Shown here: positions 14,936 to 24,449 of the stretch, piece after piece
Position numbering within the stretch: position 1 is the first letter of the stretch
Layout: each line of letters begins with the position of its first letter
From: Pyrinomonadaceae bacterium
Lineage (GTDB): Bacteria > Acidobacteriota > Blastocatellia > Pyrinomonadales > Pyrinomonadaceae
Direction of reading: 5' to 3'
Assembly (NCBI GenBank): GCA_025922875.1
Contig: JAICGZ010000011.1
Coordinates: 1-44,490 of the forward strand
DNA: 44,490 nt
Position numbers and translations under genes: made by a program
Notes under the pieces: generated by a model
The model's input: the letters and a program-made list of their open reading frames with translations, nothing else
What the model was told of the DNA's origin: nothing
Database searches by the model: none

Positions 14936-17152
14936 TTGATTGAGTCGAGAGAAGAGTTTGCGAAAAACTGGCCAGCCGGTGAAACAGAAGAACTCTCCGA
15001 AGAACCGGAATCTACTACTAGCAACTCACGACGGTCTTTCGTTTGGCTTCAGACACTCGCCTTTCTGCTCGGCCTTGGTCTGCTCATCTTTGTCATCAAT
15101 CGCGTCGGCGTCCAGCCTCTTTTCGACGCGTTGCTGCGCGTTGGTTTCGGCTTCTTTGTGATCCTTGGTCTAAGCGGGTTGCGTCACTTCCTGCGCACGA
15201 TCGCGATGCGCGCCGCGGTGCCGCCCGAGCACCGGCGCATTACGTTTCGCCAGGCCTTCGCCGCGCGGCTCGGTGGTGAAGCAATCAGTTTTCTTACCTT
15301 CACTGGTCCACTACTCGGAGAAGCAACCAAGGTCGCGTTGCTCAGAAAACGAGTGCCGCTGACGTATGGTGTCCCGGCGTTAGTTGTAGATAACTTGCTC
15401 TACAACCTCTCGGTTGTTTTTTTCGTGCTGAGCGGCGCTTGTGTGATGCTGGCAAGGTATCCGCTGCCTCCGCCCGTCTACATGGTCCTGTTGGTAATCG
15501 CATCTGTTGCCGCGCTGGGAATCTTGATCGCGGTGATTGCCGCAAAACGCCGCGTCATGCTCCTGACGTGGATCATCGATCGGCTGGCCCAACTACGACT
15601 CAGCCCGAAAGTCATACTCAAGCGACGCCACCACATCTATAACCTGGAGTCGAAAGTTTATGACTTCTACAAACATCATCCCGCGGCGTTTTTTTTGATG
15701 ATAGTGTGTAATCTGCTGGCGCACGCGGCGAGCGTCGTGGAGGTTTATCTTGCACTCCAGATGCTGGGCTTTCAGCCGCAAGTGGCCCAGGCTTACATCA
15801 TCGAGTCGCTGACAAAAGTTATTAACTTTGCATTCGCATTCGTCCCTGGAACAATCGGAGTCTACGAAGGCGGCACCGAGGTCATTTTGCAAAAGGGACT
15901 CGGCTTTACGCCCGCAGCCGGACTTGCCCTCGCCCTTGTGCGCAAGGCGGCGATTGTCAGTTGGACTTCTATCGGCCTCCTGGTGCTTACCTGGCGCACG
16001 CTCCCCAACGCGTGGCATCGTATCCTGGATCGGAGCCCGCGATTACAACGTCTTATGGATAGCCTCGTACTTTCAAATATCGCTCATCGACCTGCACGTA
16101 CCGCAGTTAGCATTTTGGGTACGGCTGTGGGAGTGCTGCTCATCGTTTTCACCGTCGGTCTTGCACGTGGTGTGTTGCATGAACGTGGTCGACGAGAGTC
16201 GAACATTGGCGCAGAGCTTATGATCCGCGCTTCGGGATCGATTGGGCTTGGCGGCGGCGCCCAGTTCCGTCTGCCGACGTCACACGTTGCCGAGCTCGCC
16301 GCGATTCCCGGCGTCCGGGCGGCAACTCCAATCGGGCAAACGTTTGACAAGAGCGACTCCGGGTTTGGACAACGGCTGATCGACGGGATTGAGTATGACC
16401 AGTATGCGAACCTTGCGGGCATCACGATTCGCGAAGGACGAAAACTGGCATCAGGCGATGAAGCCATCATCGATCCGGAGTGGCAGAGAAACCGAAACGC
16501 GAACGTAGGCGACACGGTTCGGCTTTTCGAGCGGCCATTTAAGATTGTTGGTGTATACGAACCACCTGGAGGCGGGCGCATCAAGGTGCCGCTGAAGACG
16601 ATACAGGAACAGGAGGGCGCCGAGAATCGCGCGTCAGCTATCCTCATCGCGTGTACTGATCCGTCCAAACAGGAAGAGGTTGCTGCGCAAATTCTGCAGC
16701 GTTTTCCTGACGATCAACTCATCTTCACGCGCGATCTTCCGGAGATTTATGCGAGTGGTGTTCCGGCGTTGAATGTATTTATCAAGGTAGTGGTGGGTGT
16801 TGCGGCAGCGATCAGTATGCTCGTGATTTTGCTGGCGATGTATACGACTGTGACCGAACGCACACGGCAGATCGGAATTCTCAAGTCCCTTGGTATGTCG
16901 AAGACTTCGATTGCCTGGGTGATTGAGCAGGAGGCGATCATCGTCAGTGTCCTCGGTGTTGCAGTGGGAGTGTTGTTGACGATGCTGGCGCGCGCGGCAG
17001 TGATGCGCGTGACGAGTCTGACAATAGAGATTGAGCCGCGCTGGGTGCTCATCGCGCTTGCGGTTGGATTGCTGGGTGGTACGATCGGGGCTCTTTATCC
17101 GGCTCTGCGCGCGGCGCGACAGGATGCGGTGGAAGCGCTGAGTTACGAATAG
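14936..17152 (+). CDS. fusion of UPF0104/LPG-synthase flippase domain and MacB/FtsX permease
   Basis: A roughly 738-residue membrane protein with two modules. The first (about residues 30-360) is a multi-helix domain of the UPF0104/LPG_synthase_TM type related to the flippase half of MprF. It carries GEATKVALLRKRVPLTYG and FVPGTIGVYEGGTEVIL. The second (about 375-738) is a MacB/FtsX permease: one helix (RPARTAVSILGTAVGVLLIVFTVG), an extracytoplasmic domain of about 200 residues, then three helices, with ERTRQIGILKSLGMSKTSI after the first. No ATPase subunit is encoded nearby. I chose TTG 14936 with GAGGAG 13 bases upstream; TTG 14900 lies inside a repeat and is less likely. Lipid movement across the membrane is the natural inference; the substrate is unknown. 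Confidence 0.85.
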   Translation: MIESREEFAKNWPAGETEELSEEPESTTSNSRRSFVWLQTLAFLLGLGLLIFVINRVGVQPLFDALLRVGFGFFVILGLSGLRHFLRTIAMRAAVPPEHRRITFRQAFAARLGGEAISFLTFTGPLLGEATKVALLRKRVPLTYGVPALVVDNLLYNLSVVFFVLSGACVMLARYPLPPPVYMVLLVIASVAALGILIAVIAAKRRVMLLTWIIDRLAQLRLSPKVILKRRHHIYNLESKVYDFYKHHPAAFFLMIVCNLLAHAASVVEVYLALQMLGFQPQVAQAYIIESLTKVINFAFAFVPGTIGVYEGGTEVILQKGLGFTPAAGLALALVRKAAIVSWTSIGLLVLTWRTLPNAWHRILDRSPRLQRLMDSLVLSNIAHRPARTAVSILGTAVGVLLIVFTVGLARGVLHERGRRESNIGAELMIRASGSIGLGGGAQFRLPTSHVAELAAIPGVRAATPIGQTFDKSDSGFGQRLIDGIEYDQYANLAGITIREGRKLASGDEAIIDPEWQRNRNANVGDTVRLFERPFKIVGVYEPPGGGRIKVPLKTIQEQEGAENRASAILIACTDPSKQEEVAAQILQRFPDDQLIFTRDLPEIYASGVPALNVFIKVVVGVAAAISMLVILLAMYTTVTERTRQIGILKSLGMSKTSIAWVIEQEAIIVSVLGVAVGVLLTMLARAAVMRVTSLTIEIEPRWVLIALAVGLLGGTIGALYPALRAARQDAVEALSYE

Positions 17153-17177
17153 GACCTATAGGTCATACACGACCTAT
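17153..17177. repeat. GACCTATAGGTC perfect palindrome plus half copy
   Basis: A perfect 12-base palindrome (17153-17164) begins directly after the TAG stop of the fusion gene. A further GACCTAT half-site is at 17171-17177. It belongs to the same short-palindrome type as 6204-6220. Confidence 0.75.
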
Positions 17178-17212
17178 GGAACCAAATCAGTCTCAGGTAC
17201 GTTTCGACATTT

Positions 17213-17866
17213 ATGTTCTGCCCTCAATGCGGTACAGAATCTCAAGCGATGCAGTATTGCCGCGTGTGTGGCGCGAACCTCAAGGTAATTGGAAAAGCGG
17301 TTGCGCTCAGCGAGGCTGTTGCCAGAAGCGATCGCGGTCCATTGCCCAAGATCAAGGAGATGGTCAAGAACCTCAAGGTTGACCACGTATCAGATGAAGT
17401 CTCGGGCGCACTTGACCGCATGAATCAGGAGATCGCGGAGATCTCACCTGAATCCAAGCCTGCTGGCCGACCGTGGATCGAATTTAGAAAACGGAAAACA
17501 CCCGCTGAGAAGCGTGAGGATCACATTTCCAAAGGTGTGGTCTCGTTGTTTTCAGGCGTTGGAATGACGGTGTTCCTGTACTACCTTTCGGCAGCACTCG
17601 TCCTGAAATTGCCGCCTGAAATAATCAGCCAGATTCCGTTTGAGATCGATCCCGTCGTGAAGATCATCTGGCTGCTTGGTTTGTTGCCGGCGACGTCAGG
17701 CATCGGACACATCATCGCCGGACTCTTGATCCGTCCACAGCGGCAGGAACCGCGTTTGGAGCAACCCGCAAACGAACCTCCAGCCCTCCATTCCCCGCAT
17801 CCCGCGCATTCAAGCGTCACCGATCACACAACCAACCTGCTCGAACGCGAACGAATAAAATCTTAG
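17213..17866 (+). CDS. zinc-ribbon membrane protein
   Basis: The 217-residue product opens with a zinc ribbon, CPQCG and CRVCG (Cys3, Cys6, Cys16, Cys19). A charged linker follows to about residue 105. Two hydrophobic segments come next (about 107-130, VVSLFSGVGMTVFLYYLSAALVL, and about 147-172, VKIIWLLGLLPATSGIGHIIAG), then a hydrophilic tail. The zinc ribbon would be cytoplasmic. The family is common in Acidobacteriota as a hypothetical protein, and its function is unknown. ATG 17213 lacks a strong ribosome binding site. It lies 60 bases after the flippase-FtsX fusion on the same strand and may belong to that transcription unit. Confidence 0.78.
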   Translation: MFCPQCGTESQAMQYCRVCGANLKVIGKAVALSEAVARSDRGPLPKIKEMVKNLKVDHVSDEVSGALDRMNQEIAEISPESKPAGRPWIEFRKRKTPAEKREDHISKGVVSLFSGVGMTVFLYYLSAALVLKLPPEIISQIPFEIDPVVKIIWLLGLLPATSGIGHIIAGLLIRPQRQEPRLEQPANEPPALHSPHPAHSSVTDHTTNLLERERIKS

Positions 17867-17880
17867 ATAACAGATGCGAA

Positions 17881-17965
17881 GTAGGGGCGGCCACGGAAGG
17901 CCGCCCCTACAGTTGTTGCGGATCGTACTTGGGCCTTTGTAGGGACGGCCTCCGTGGCCGCCCCT
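17881..17965. repeat. GC-rich palindrome pair between convergent genes
   Basis: GTAGGGGCGGCC (17881-17892) and GGCCGCCCCTAC (17899-17910) form a perfect 12-base stem with a six-base loop. A second, related hairpin, GTAGGGACGGCCTCCGTGGC and onward, lies at 17939-17965. They fill the gap between convergent genes and may terminate transcription from both sides. Confidence 0.85.
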
Positions 17966-17976
17966 CGTGCAAAATC

Positions 17977-20607
17977 TTACTGCTCTCGGGGCCTGATTCG
18001 AATGGAATAATCCACCCAGCAATCACGCGAATCGAAATCTTCTAACGCCGTTGAGTCGTCAAACCCAAACGGAAAGACCGGCGTTGGCGGCGCAGGCGCG
18101 GCAAACTTCGGATCCAACGCCTTCGCAATCTGATCACGAACATCAGCAAGATGCGCGCGCGTTTGGCGATCGGTGGCTCGTGTCATCGCCACACCAATCG
18201 CTGCACTCAGATCGCGAAGCTCTGCCTTGATCAGCGCACGATAGTCGTCCGTCACTGCCGGCCGTACATTCAACTTCGCCGAGAGCAAATCGATGTACGA
18301 GTTCTGAAGCTTCCGCCGGTAGACGTCGATCCGCACGGGCCCGCCTTCGAGTTCTCTCCAGATTCCGCGGCGAACGTCTGACATGAAATCCGCCGGGCGG
18401 TACGCCGCCATTCCATCGATCGCCTCCTGCTCAACTAAACGATCGAAACGCGTGTTGCTGAAAAGCGAGTTCAAGACCCGCTCCTGCGCTGCGTTCACGC
18501 GCGCTATCGCCCCCGCAGGTTCGATGCGTCTCAGTATGTCAGGCTTAATCGCCCACGAAGGCGTCGCAAACGCGTTCTCGTTAAGAAAGCGCACTGCGGC
18601 AGCCTGCCGTTCTTTAGGCACAATCACGAAGCGCACACCGTCCTGACCAGCGTGTTTCTGCTGCGAGTTGAAGCCGCCGACAATCGAGGTGACGTGGTTC
18701 AACTCAGTAGCCCACTGGCCCAGCATGCCTCCGTAAAGTTCTTCGAGATCGTCGTACGGTTCACCCGGGCGGGACGTGGCCGCCAACAGCATGTCGGCCA
18801 CGCGTTTCAAATTCCTGATACCGAGTCCGGTTGAGACGATCGCATCACCATCACCCACAGCCTCAGTGTTCTCACCCGGATCGGAACCACGTGAAGCGAA
18901 TGTCGAGAAACGCAGCCACGGTTTTGAATCCTGTCCTCTGGCCCATTCATCCAGCGTCTTCTTCTCTTCGTCAGGCGTCCTCGCGCCGGGAATCGGTTTG
19001 TACCCCCACATCGTGGCCCATTTGTCATACGGCCCGATCTGCGGAATGAGATCCTCGACGGGGATATTGTCCTCGGGCTGGGCCACGTAGTTGAAGCGTG
19101 AGTAATCCATCAGGGTCGGCGTGTGGCTCATCGTCTTAAGCCACTGCGCATCGCGAATTTTTTCCACCGGATACGTGGCGCTGGCTTTCATGTTGTGTTG
19201 AAAGCCGAGTGTATGTCCGACTTCGTGAGCAATAACGTACTGGACCAGGCGACCCATGAGATCGTCAGGCAGCGGAAGTTTTTTTGCGCGCGCGTCGAGT
19301 GGGCCAACCTGCAAGAAGTACCAATTGCGCTGCAGGTTCATTACGTTGTGATAGTACTGAATGTCCGACTCGAGAATTTCGCCCGTGCGCGGATCGTTCA
19401 CGTGAGGTCCTGAGGCATTCATGATTGTTGAAGGCAAATAACGAATGACTGAATATCTCGCGTCTTCCGGGTCCCAGTAAGGATCCTCAGCCTTTGACGG
19501 CGCTTCCTTCGCGATGATCGCATTCTTAAAGCCTGCTGCCTCGAACGCAGGTTGCCAATCCTCAATTCCCTTCTTGATCCACGGCACCCACTTCGTCGGC
19601 GTGGCCGGATCTACGTAATAAACGATCGGCTTGACTGGCTCGGAGATCTCGGCGTTCGGATCCTTCTTTTCCAGACGCCAGCGAGTGATGTAAGTGCGCC
19701 GCGGAGCACGTTGTTCGTCAATGCCGTAGTCGACCTTGCGAATCGTGAAATAGCCGACACGTTCGTCAAACAAACGCGGCATCATCGGCTGCTCGGGAAG
19801 TTTCACCATGCTGTAGTGCATTACGACGGTCGCGTTTGTTCCTGCACGCATACCCTGCGCGAACGGATTGGGTGGAGGTTGTGGTGCACCACCACCACCG
19901 GCGGGCGTCATGTCCGGTGGTGACGTGTAAGTTTGTGATACTTCGACTTCGATGTTTGTCGGGAACGACTTGGTCTTCTCAATGAAGGAGCGCGAGGCAT
20001 CGAAGCCACGAGCACGCAAACGAGTGCGGGCGCTAAACTCTGTGACCTCATTCGTGAAGAGCCGAGTAACGTCAATGACAGCTGAGTCGTCTTTACCGAG
20101 GGCTTCGATATTGAAGGCCATGATGATCGTGTCGTTGTTTGCGGCCTGCACCGCGCGCGACACGGGAAGCTTCGGATCGGCAACAACGTCGTACACGACG
20201 TTTCGCAAAAGGATGCGATTGCCTTTGCGCTCCCATTTCACCACTCGATTTCCCGCAGCCTGCCCGCCATAGCCAACGCCAAGCGTCGTCCTGGCAATCT
20301 GGCTCACCCAGAGAAACTCCTTCATCAACTCGCTCTTGGGAATTTCGTAGTAGACCTTTTCCTTGATCGTGTGAATCGTAAATACACCTTCATCCGATTT
20401 CGCTTCTTTGGTGATCACACGTTCGTAAGGTTTTATTTCCGGTTGTTGTTGGTCCGGGCGGCCGGGACGTTCCTGGCCCATCCCTACGGGGGCGGGTGGC
20501 GCCGGCGGATCCTGAGACGAACTAGTTGCTTCAGATCGTGGGGCCAGAAAAACTGAAAGGACTAAAGAGAGAACAAGAATCGAGACAGCGAGATACCGAG
20601 GTCGCAT
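17977..20607 (-). CDS. secreted zinc-dependent metalloprotease (DUF5117/DUF4953 type)
   Basis: The 876-residue product has a signal peptide (hydrophobic core [18 protein letters not shown]) and a long N-terminal part of the DUF5118/DUF5117 type, with [17 protein letters not shown]. The zinc site is [11 protein letters not shown] at residues 461-471, an extended HExxHxxGxxH metzincin motif. The C-terminal portion includes [15 protein letters not shown], consistent with a Met-turn. Large secreted proteases of this type are common in Bacteroidetes and Acidobacteriota; substrates are not established. I chose ATG at 20605-20607, with AAGGAG seven bases upstream; the open frame extends 23 codons further without support. 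Start to stop is intact. Confidence 0.9.
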   Translation of the reverse strand: MRPRYLAVSILVLSLVLSVFLAPRSEATSSSQDPPAPPAPVGMGQERPGRPDQQQPEIKPYERVITKEAKSDEGVFTIHTIKEKVYYEIPKSELMKEFLWVSQIARTTLGVGYGGQAAGNRVVKWERKGNRILLRNVVYDVVADPKLPVSRAVQAANNDTIIMAFNIEALGKDDSAVIDVTRLFTNEVTEFSARTRLRARGFDASRSFIEKTKSFPTNIEVEVSQTYTSPPDMTPAGGGGAPQPPPNPFAQGMRAGTNATVVMHYSMVKLPEQPMMPRLFDERVGYFTIRKVDYGIDEQRAPRRTYITRWRLEKKDPNAEISEPVKPIVYYVDPATPTKWVPWIKKGIEDWQPAFEAAGFKNAIIAKEAPSKAEDPYWDPEDARYSVIRYLPSTIMNASGPHVNDPRTGEILESDIQYYHNVMNLQRNWYFLQVGPLDARAKKLPLPDDLMGRLVQYVIAHEVGHTLGFQHNMKASATYPVEKIRDAQWLKTMSHTPTLMDYSRFNYVAQPEDNIPVEDLIPQIGPYDKWATMWGYKPIPGARTPDEEKKTLDEWARGQDSKPWLRFSTFASRGSDPGENTEAVGDGDAIVSTGLGIRNLKRVADMLLAATSRPGEPYDDLEELYGGMLGQWATELNHVTSIVGGFNSQQKHAGQDGVRFVIVPKERQAAAVRFLNENAFATPSWAIKPDILRRIEPAGAIARVNAAQERVLNSLFSNTRFDRLVEQEAIDGMAAYRPADFMSDVRRGIWRELEGGPVRIDVYRRKLQNSYIDLLSAKLNVRPAVTDDYRALIKAELRDLSAAIGVAMTRATDRQTRAHLADVRDQIAKALDPKFAAPAPPTPVFPFGFDDSTALEDFDSRDCWVDYSIRIRPREQ

Positions 20608-20750
20608 CGTGAACTCCTTCCGACAAGGGGAATTAAATTGTCGCGAACAATAAGCCGAAGGCCCGGCGAGAGTCAATTAGGCCACAAACGGGCAGTTGCC
20701 ACGAAGAGGCACAAAAGCATAAAGAGAAGTCCGATCAGGGCTTTCGGGCA

Positions 20751-20767
20751 AAGCCGCTTTGCGGCTT
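20751..20767 (-). terminator. hairpin after the M23 peptidase gene
   Basis: AAGCCGC, three bases, GCGGCTT: a perfect seven-pair stem one base downstream of the M23 gene stop. No clear U-tract follows on the minus strand, so intrinsic termination is only a possibility. Confidence 0.4.
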
Positions 20768-20768
20768 A

Positions 20769-21344
20769 CTAAGGTTCGTTTGCTCTGCTCTCTTTTGGTT
20801 TGTTCTTTGTAAGAACTGGTGCGGGGCGATCGGTAAGTAGTGGCAGCGGATTGATCGCGCCCTTCAATGTGTAAACACCGAAATGAAGATGAGGCGGCGT
20901 GCCTTGTGCGTTACCCGTTGTGCCAACGTAGCCCAGCACGGTGCGAGTCGAAACACGATCGCCGACTTCGAGTCCGGCAGCGTAGCTATCGAGATGAGCG
21001 TAGTAGTAAACGCGACCACCTGAACCGATCACTGAAACTGTTTGCCCGCCGAGGTTGTTCTCCCCGATCCTGTAGACCAGGCCGCTCGTCGCGGAAAGAA
21101 TGGGTGTTCCCCTCGGCGCGAAGATGTCCTGACCTTCATGAAGGCGCCCTGTTCCGCGCGGCGCATGCCAGGTGTCAGCGACCGCCTTCTTTGAGACATC
21201 TTGCAAAGGCATTGCAATCTTTGAATCGGGCTCTTGCGTGTAGAGCTTGGCGACGCGGGCGTAGAAGAGCAGCGTATCGCGGCTGAGCGACAAGATAAAC
21301 AACGCCACCGCCAGTACTGCAAGGATTTTAACGATTCGCCGCAT
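20769..21344 (-). CDS. M23 family (LytM-type) membrane-anchored peptidase
   Basis: The 191-residue product has an N-terminal signal anchor (about residues 5-22) and a LytM/M23 domain. Zinc ligands are visible as His69 and Asp73 in RLHEGQDIFAPRGTP and His154 in PPHLHFG, with His117 (YYYAHLD) and His152 as catalytic residues. M23 enzymes cut peptide cross-links in peptidoglycan. All key residues are present, so it is probably active rather than a degenerate activator. It lies between two secreted peptidase genes on the same strand. ATG 21342-21344 has only a weak ribosome binding site. Confidence 0.93.
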   Translation of the reverse strand: MRRIVKILAVLAVALFILSLSRDTLLFYARVAKLYTQEPDSKIAMPLQDVSKKAVADTWHAPRGTGRLHEGQDIFAPRGTPILSATSGLVYRIGENNLGGQTVSVIGSGGRVYYYAHLDSYAAGLEVGDRVSTRTVLGYVGTTGNAQGTPPHLHFGVYTLKGAINPLPLLTDRPAPVLTKNKPKESRANEP

Positions 21345-21390
21345 GTGGCCTAAACGAACATTCGATGCGGCTGGTTGCAGATAGGATCAC

Positions 21391-21427
21391 AGACAGGATT
21401 TGCAGGATTATCCTGTTAATCCTGTCT
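21391..21427. repeat. ACAGGATT-type palindrome
   Basis: AGACAGGATTTGCAGGATTA faces TCCTGTTAATCCTGTCT with good pairing. Its right edge shares the first base of the reverse-strand stop codon of the M1 peptidase gene (21427-21429). Confidence 0.8.
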
Positions 21428-23835
21428 TAATTACCTTTCGTCGAAATTTTCTCCGAGAGTATCCAGCGATCGGGATCGAGTTCGACCTTCTTCGGACGCA
21501 TCGGTAACCGGATTTGAAACGGGCTCGAAGGCCCTTGCACGAATACCGTTCCCAACGCCTCCTGCTTCGCGCCGAATGAAAACTTGACGGGCAGCACCAT
21601 CACCCAATTCTCAGGCGCGTTCTGCTGAACGATTGTTCCTGAAATCATGACTTTTCCGTCCGGCTGGTCCTCGATCTTGTACTGCATCTCATAAGACGGA
21701 AGAGCGGTTTGATAAACCGACTGGTAGAACAACCAGTTCAGGTCAGTCATCCCGTATTTTTTAGCGATTGGCGTTTTGGCAAAGTGCTCGTTGACCACCG
21801 CTCGAAAATCGTCACTCGAAGCTGTCTTGTTTCGATGACGCTCCACAAAGTCAGTCATCATCGTGAAAAACGGTTGTCCATCACCATTGCCGGGATTGCT
21901 CAACATGAAGTGGAGCATGCGCAATACCAGAGCGCCCTTGTTGTAGATGAGAGCTTGATATGCACCGAGTGTCTTACTCGTCTGTAGCCGGTGGCCCAAA
22001 ATGATTGGACCAACATCAACGAGGCGTCCTTTGCCGACACCGGTGGTGGTGATCGGTGCGTCCTTAAGCGACGACCGCAACATTCCGAGCAGTTCATTCT
22101 TTGCACCCGAACTGTCTCGCAGTCCCGTGTAGAGAATCCCGGAGTACTCAGCAAACCCTTCACTAAGCCACTGATCTCGATACGAGCGCCACGCCACGAT
22201 ATTGCCCCACCACTGGTGCGCCGTTTCGTGAGCCATAAACTGATACGTGTATTTGCTGGCGCGATCGGTTGGCGGAATCATCAATAGCGATGGGAAGCCC
22301 TGGCCAAAACCGTACGGATGAAACGCCGCTCCGAATGCTGGATAGGGATAGTCGCCAAACAAGACCGTGAAGTACCGGACCGCGTTGTTGAGCTCCGCGA
22401 GAATAAAGTCTTCTTTGATCGCGGCCATTTCACCGCCTAATGAATTGAATTCCAGCGGTGTGGGAGCGCCTCCCTTCTCCCACTTGATCGACTCGTTGTG
22501 CCGCTTGAATGGTCCAAGTGCGAAGGTTATCAGCGCCACGGGTTGCGACATCTGGTATTTGGTGACAAGCGTGTCTTTATCTTCCGGATCAAGTTCCTCG
22601 CTGACGCGTGCGCCGACACTGGCAATGAGAAGCTTTTTGGGATAGCGATAGGTGAGATCGAAGGTAGCCCGATCGAGATACCCGTGTCGCGGCAGCCACC
22701 CCGTGTTGGAACGCGGATAATGGCAGTTGATTCCATCCACGTCTCTCATGAAGTCGCCTTCCATGGTGAGGTTCAGTTGCAGTTTTTCTCTTGCCTTCAG
22801 TGCTTCGGGTAGAAACACTGTGAAACCGCCTTCCCAATCCTCCTGCACGGCGGGAAGCTCAACGCCACCGCGGCGAGCAGATTTAATGCGCATCTGTTTC
22901 TTCAGGCGTTGATTGTCAAACTCGCCGAGATCTTCTCCTACCTTGAAAGTTATCGCACGCACGTTTGGTTGGTTGGGTTCCGCCTCGATAAGAGCGTTTA
23001 GTCGAACTCGTTTGCTGTGCTCACGCAGGTCTATATCCAGTTGATAACTTTTGATGTCGATCTGATCATTCCAATCGGAATACTCGACCGAGCCACGCTG
23101 GTAGTCTTGTTCTGAATAAAAGGCGAGCCACACTTCCGGATTATAGACATCCGAGTTGTACGACCAGATCAATCCCTTCTCCCCAGCGTTGATATCGAAG
23201 TTTGCAACCGGGATGCGATTCTGGTGGTCCAGGATCATTGAGAATCGACCGCGTTTACCGCCGTCGAAGTTGGCAAAGAAGAAGCCGGGTTTCTCTGCGT
23301 TCAAAAGTGAGACGGCGAGTCGCGCAGGTAAGTTCGCGCCAATCTCACGCAGAATGCGTTCGTCGAGATCGCGAGCGAATTTTTGCGCACGCTCGTTAGC
23401 GGCTCCGTCGGGTCGTGCCTCTCCAAACTCTTTCGCGGTGTCGTCAGTGAATCTAAAGACAGCGTTTTTGAAATCGGAGTCGATTACGTCGGTTCCCAGC
23501 AGGCGCTTGACGTTTTCCCTTTCGAAGTCGTTGGCAGGTGTTTCGGCAACAAACTTCCCTTCACCGATGAACACCGCGCCCGTGCTGACGCCGTTAACCG
23601 GTTCGCTGAGATAGACGACACCGTTGAGTGTGATCTGGGCTCGCACTCGTTTGAGGACGACGCCTTTAACTTCGACGACACCACCGGTAAGTGAGAAGGC
23701 TTTGAGTTGATCGTAGATTGCCTTCTCTTTTGAAGTTGGGCTCTCTTGCGCGAACGCGCTCGTGGCAGCGACTAGCAAGGGGAATAACAAGCAGATAATG
23801 CTGAACGAGGAGCGCCTGGGGGAAGCAACCTTCAT
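21427..23835 (-). CDS. secreted M1 family metallopeptidase
   Basis: The 802-residue product has a signal peptide (SFSIICLLFPLLVAATSAFAQ) and a gluzincin catalytic domain. The zinc site is HETAH at residues 536-540 with the third ligand Glu559 (LSEGFAEYSG), the exact HExxH-18-E spacing of family M1. The exopeptidase GxMEN motif is not obvious; the equivalent stretch reads HPYGFGQGFPSLLMIP. It may therefore not be a classical aminopeptidase. A long N-terminal region of about 250 residues precedes the beta-rich domain. The start ATG at 23833-23835 has GGAG eight bases upstream; the longer open frame into the divergent spacer is rejected. Confidence 0.9.
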   Translation of the reverse strand: MKVASPRRSSFSIICLLFPLLVAATSAFAQESPTSKEKAIYDQLKAFSLTGGVVEVKGVVLKRVRAQITLNGVVYLSEPVNGVSTGAVFIGEGKFVAETPANDFERENVKRLLGTDVIDSDFKNAVFRFTDDTAKEFGEARPDGAANERAQKFARDLDERILREIGANLPARLAVSLLNAEKPGFFFANFDGGKRGRFSMILDHQNRIPVANFDINAGEKGLIWSYNSDVYNPEVWLAFYSEQDYQRGSVEYSDWNDQIDIKSYQLDIDLREHSKRVRLNALIEAEPNQPNVRAITFKVGEDLGEFDNQRLKKQMRIKSARRGGVELPAVQEDWEGGFTVFLPEALKAREKLQLNLTMEGDFMRDVDGINCHYPRSNTGWLPRHGYLDRATFDLTYRYPKKLLIASVGARVSEELDPEDKDTLVTKYQMSQPVALITFALGPFKRHNESIKWEKGGAPTPLEFNSLGGEMAAIKEDFILAELNNAVRYFTVLFGDYPYPAFGAAFHPYGFGQGFPSLLMIPPTDRASKYTYQFMAHETAHQWWGNIVAWRSYRDQWLSEGFAEYSGILYTGLRDSSGAKNELLGMLRSSLKDAPITTTGVGKGRLVDVGPIILGHRLQTSKTLGAYQALIYNKGALVLRMLHFMLSNPGNGDGQPFFTMMTDFVERHRNKTASSDDFRAVVNEHFAKTPIAKKYGMTDLNWLFYQSVYQTALPSYEMQYKIEDQPDGKVMISGTIVQQNAPENWVMVLPVKFSFGAKQEALGTVFVQGPSSPFQIRLPMRPKKVELDPDRWILSEKISTKGN

Positions 23836-23868
23836 GGGGATATCTCCGGGATATAGTGAGAAAACCAT

Positions 23869-23903
23869 CCACAGATTACACAGATAACCTGTGAAATCTG
23901 CGG
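23869..23903. repeat. CCACAGAT-type palindrome, family B
   Basis: CCACAGATTACACAG faces CTGTGAAATCTGCGG with a five-base loop and two mismatches. It lies in the short divergent spacer between the M1 peptidase and DinB-like genes, where both promoters must also be. Confidence 0.75.
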
Positions 23904-23929
23904 ATAACTGGGATATTATTCCAACTTCC

Positions 23930-24439
23930 ATGTCAACGCCAAATAATTATGATCAGTTCTTAGCAGATTTTCGTGAAACGATCCTGAGCGCAACTGTGCG
24001 GCTGCGGGATATCACGCCTGAACAGAGCCGGCGCGGAGCATCCGAGGATAACTGGGCGCCGATTGAGATCCTTGGTCATTTAGTCGACTCTGCCGCCAAC
24101 AACCACCAGCGTTTCGTGCGGGCGCAGTTCACTGACGATCTCGTGTTCCCGGGTTACGAACAGGAGCGTTGGGTGAGCGCGCAAAAATATCGCGACGAGT
24201 CGTGGCCGGATCTGATCCAGCTCTGGAGTTCTTACAATCTACATCTGCTCCACGCGGTTTCAGTCATACCGGAAAACATCCTGACTGAAGCTCGTGAGAA
24301 CCATAGCCTCGATCAAATCGCGTTCAACCTGGTAGACCGGAATAAACCGGCGACCCTCGAATACTTGATACGCGATTACGTGGACCATCTGCGGCATCAT
24401 CTCGAACAAATTTTTGAAGTTACACACAGCACTGAATAG
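23930..24439 (+). CDS. DinB-like four-helix protein
   Basis: The 169-residue product resembles the DinB/YfiT-like metal-dependent hydrolase and thiol-transferase superfamily. The usual three-histidine metal site is suggested by His50 (EILGHLVDSAANNH) and by His153 and His157 in YVDHLRHHLEQI. Members transfer thiol cofactors or act in detoxification; the specific reaction cannot be told from sequence. I chose ATG 23930; an upstream GTG at 23891 lies in a palindromic repeat. It is followed after 10 bases by the small Rho_N-like gene, and the two are probably cotranscribed. Confidence 0.85.
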   Translation: MSTPNNYDQFLADFRETILSATVRLRDITPEQSRRGASEDNWAPIEILGHLVDSAANNHQRFVRAQFTDDLVFPGYEQERWVSAQKYRDESWPDLIQLWSSYNLHLLHAVSVIPENILTEARENHSLDQIAFNLVDRNKPATLEYLIRDYVDHLRHHLEQIFEVTHSTE

Positions 24440-24449
24440 GAGCTTGCAA

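Noticed and set aside
17178-17203. Second ECF-like promoter, GGAACC-16-CGTT, before the zinc-ribbon gene
   Set aside because: The -10 differs from the candidate at 1143-1171 and transcription would start only about three bases before the ATG; likely a chance match.
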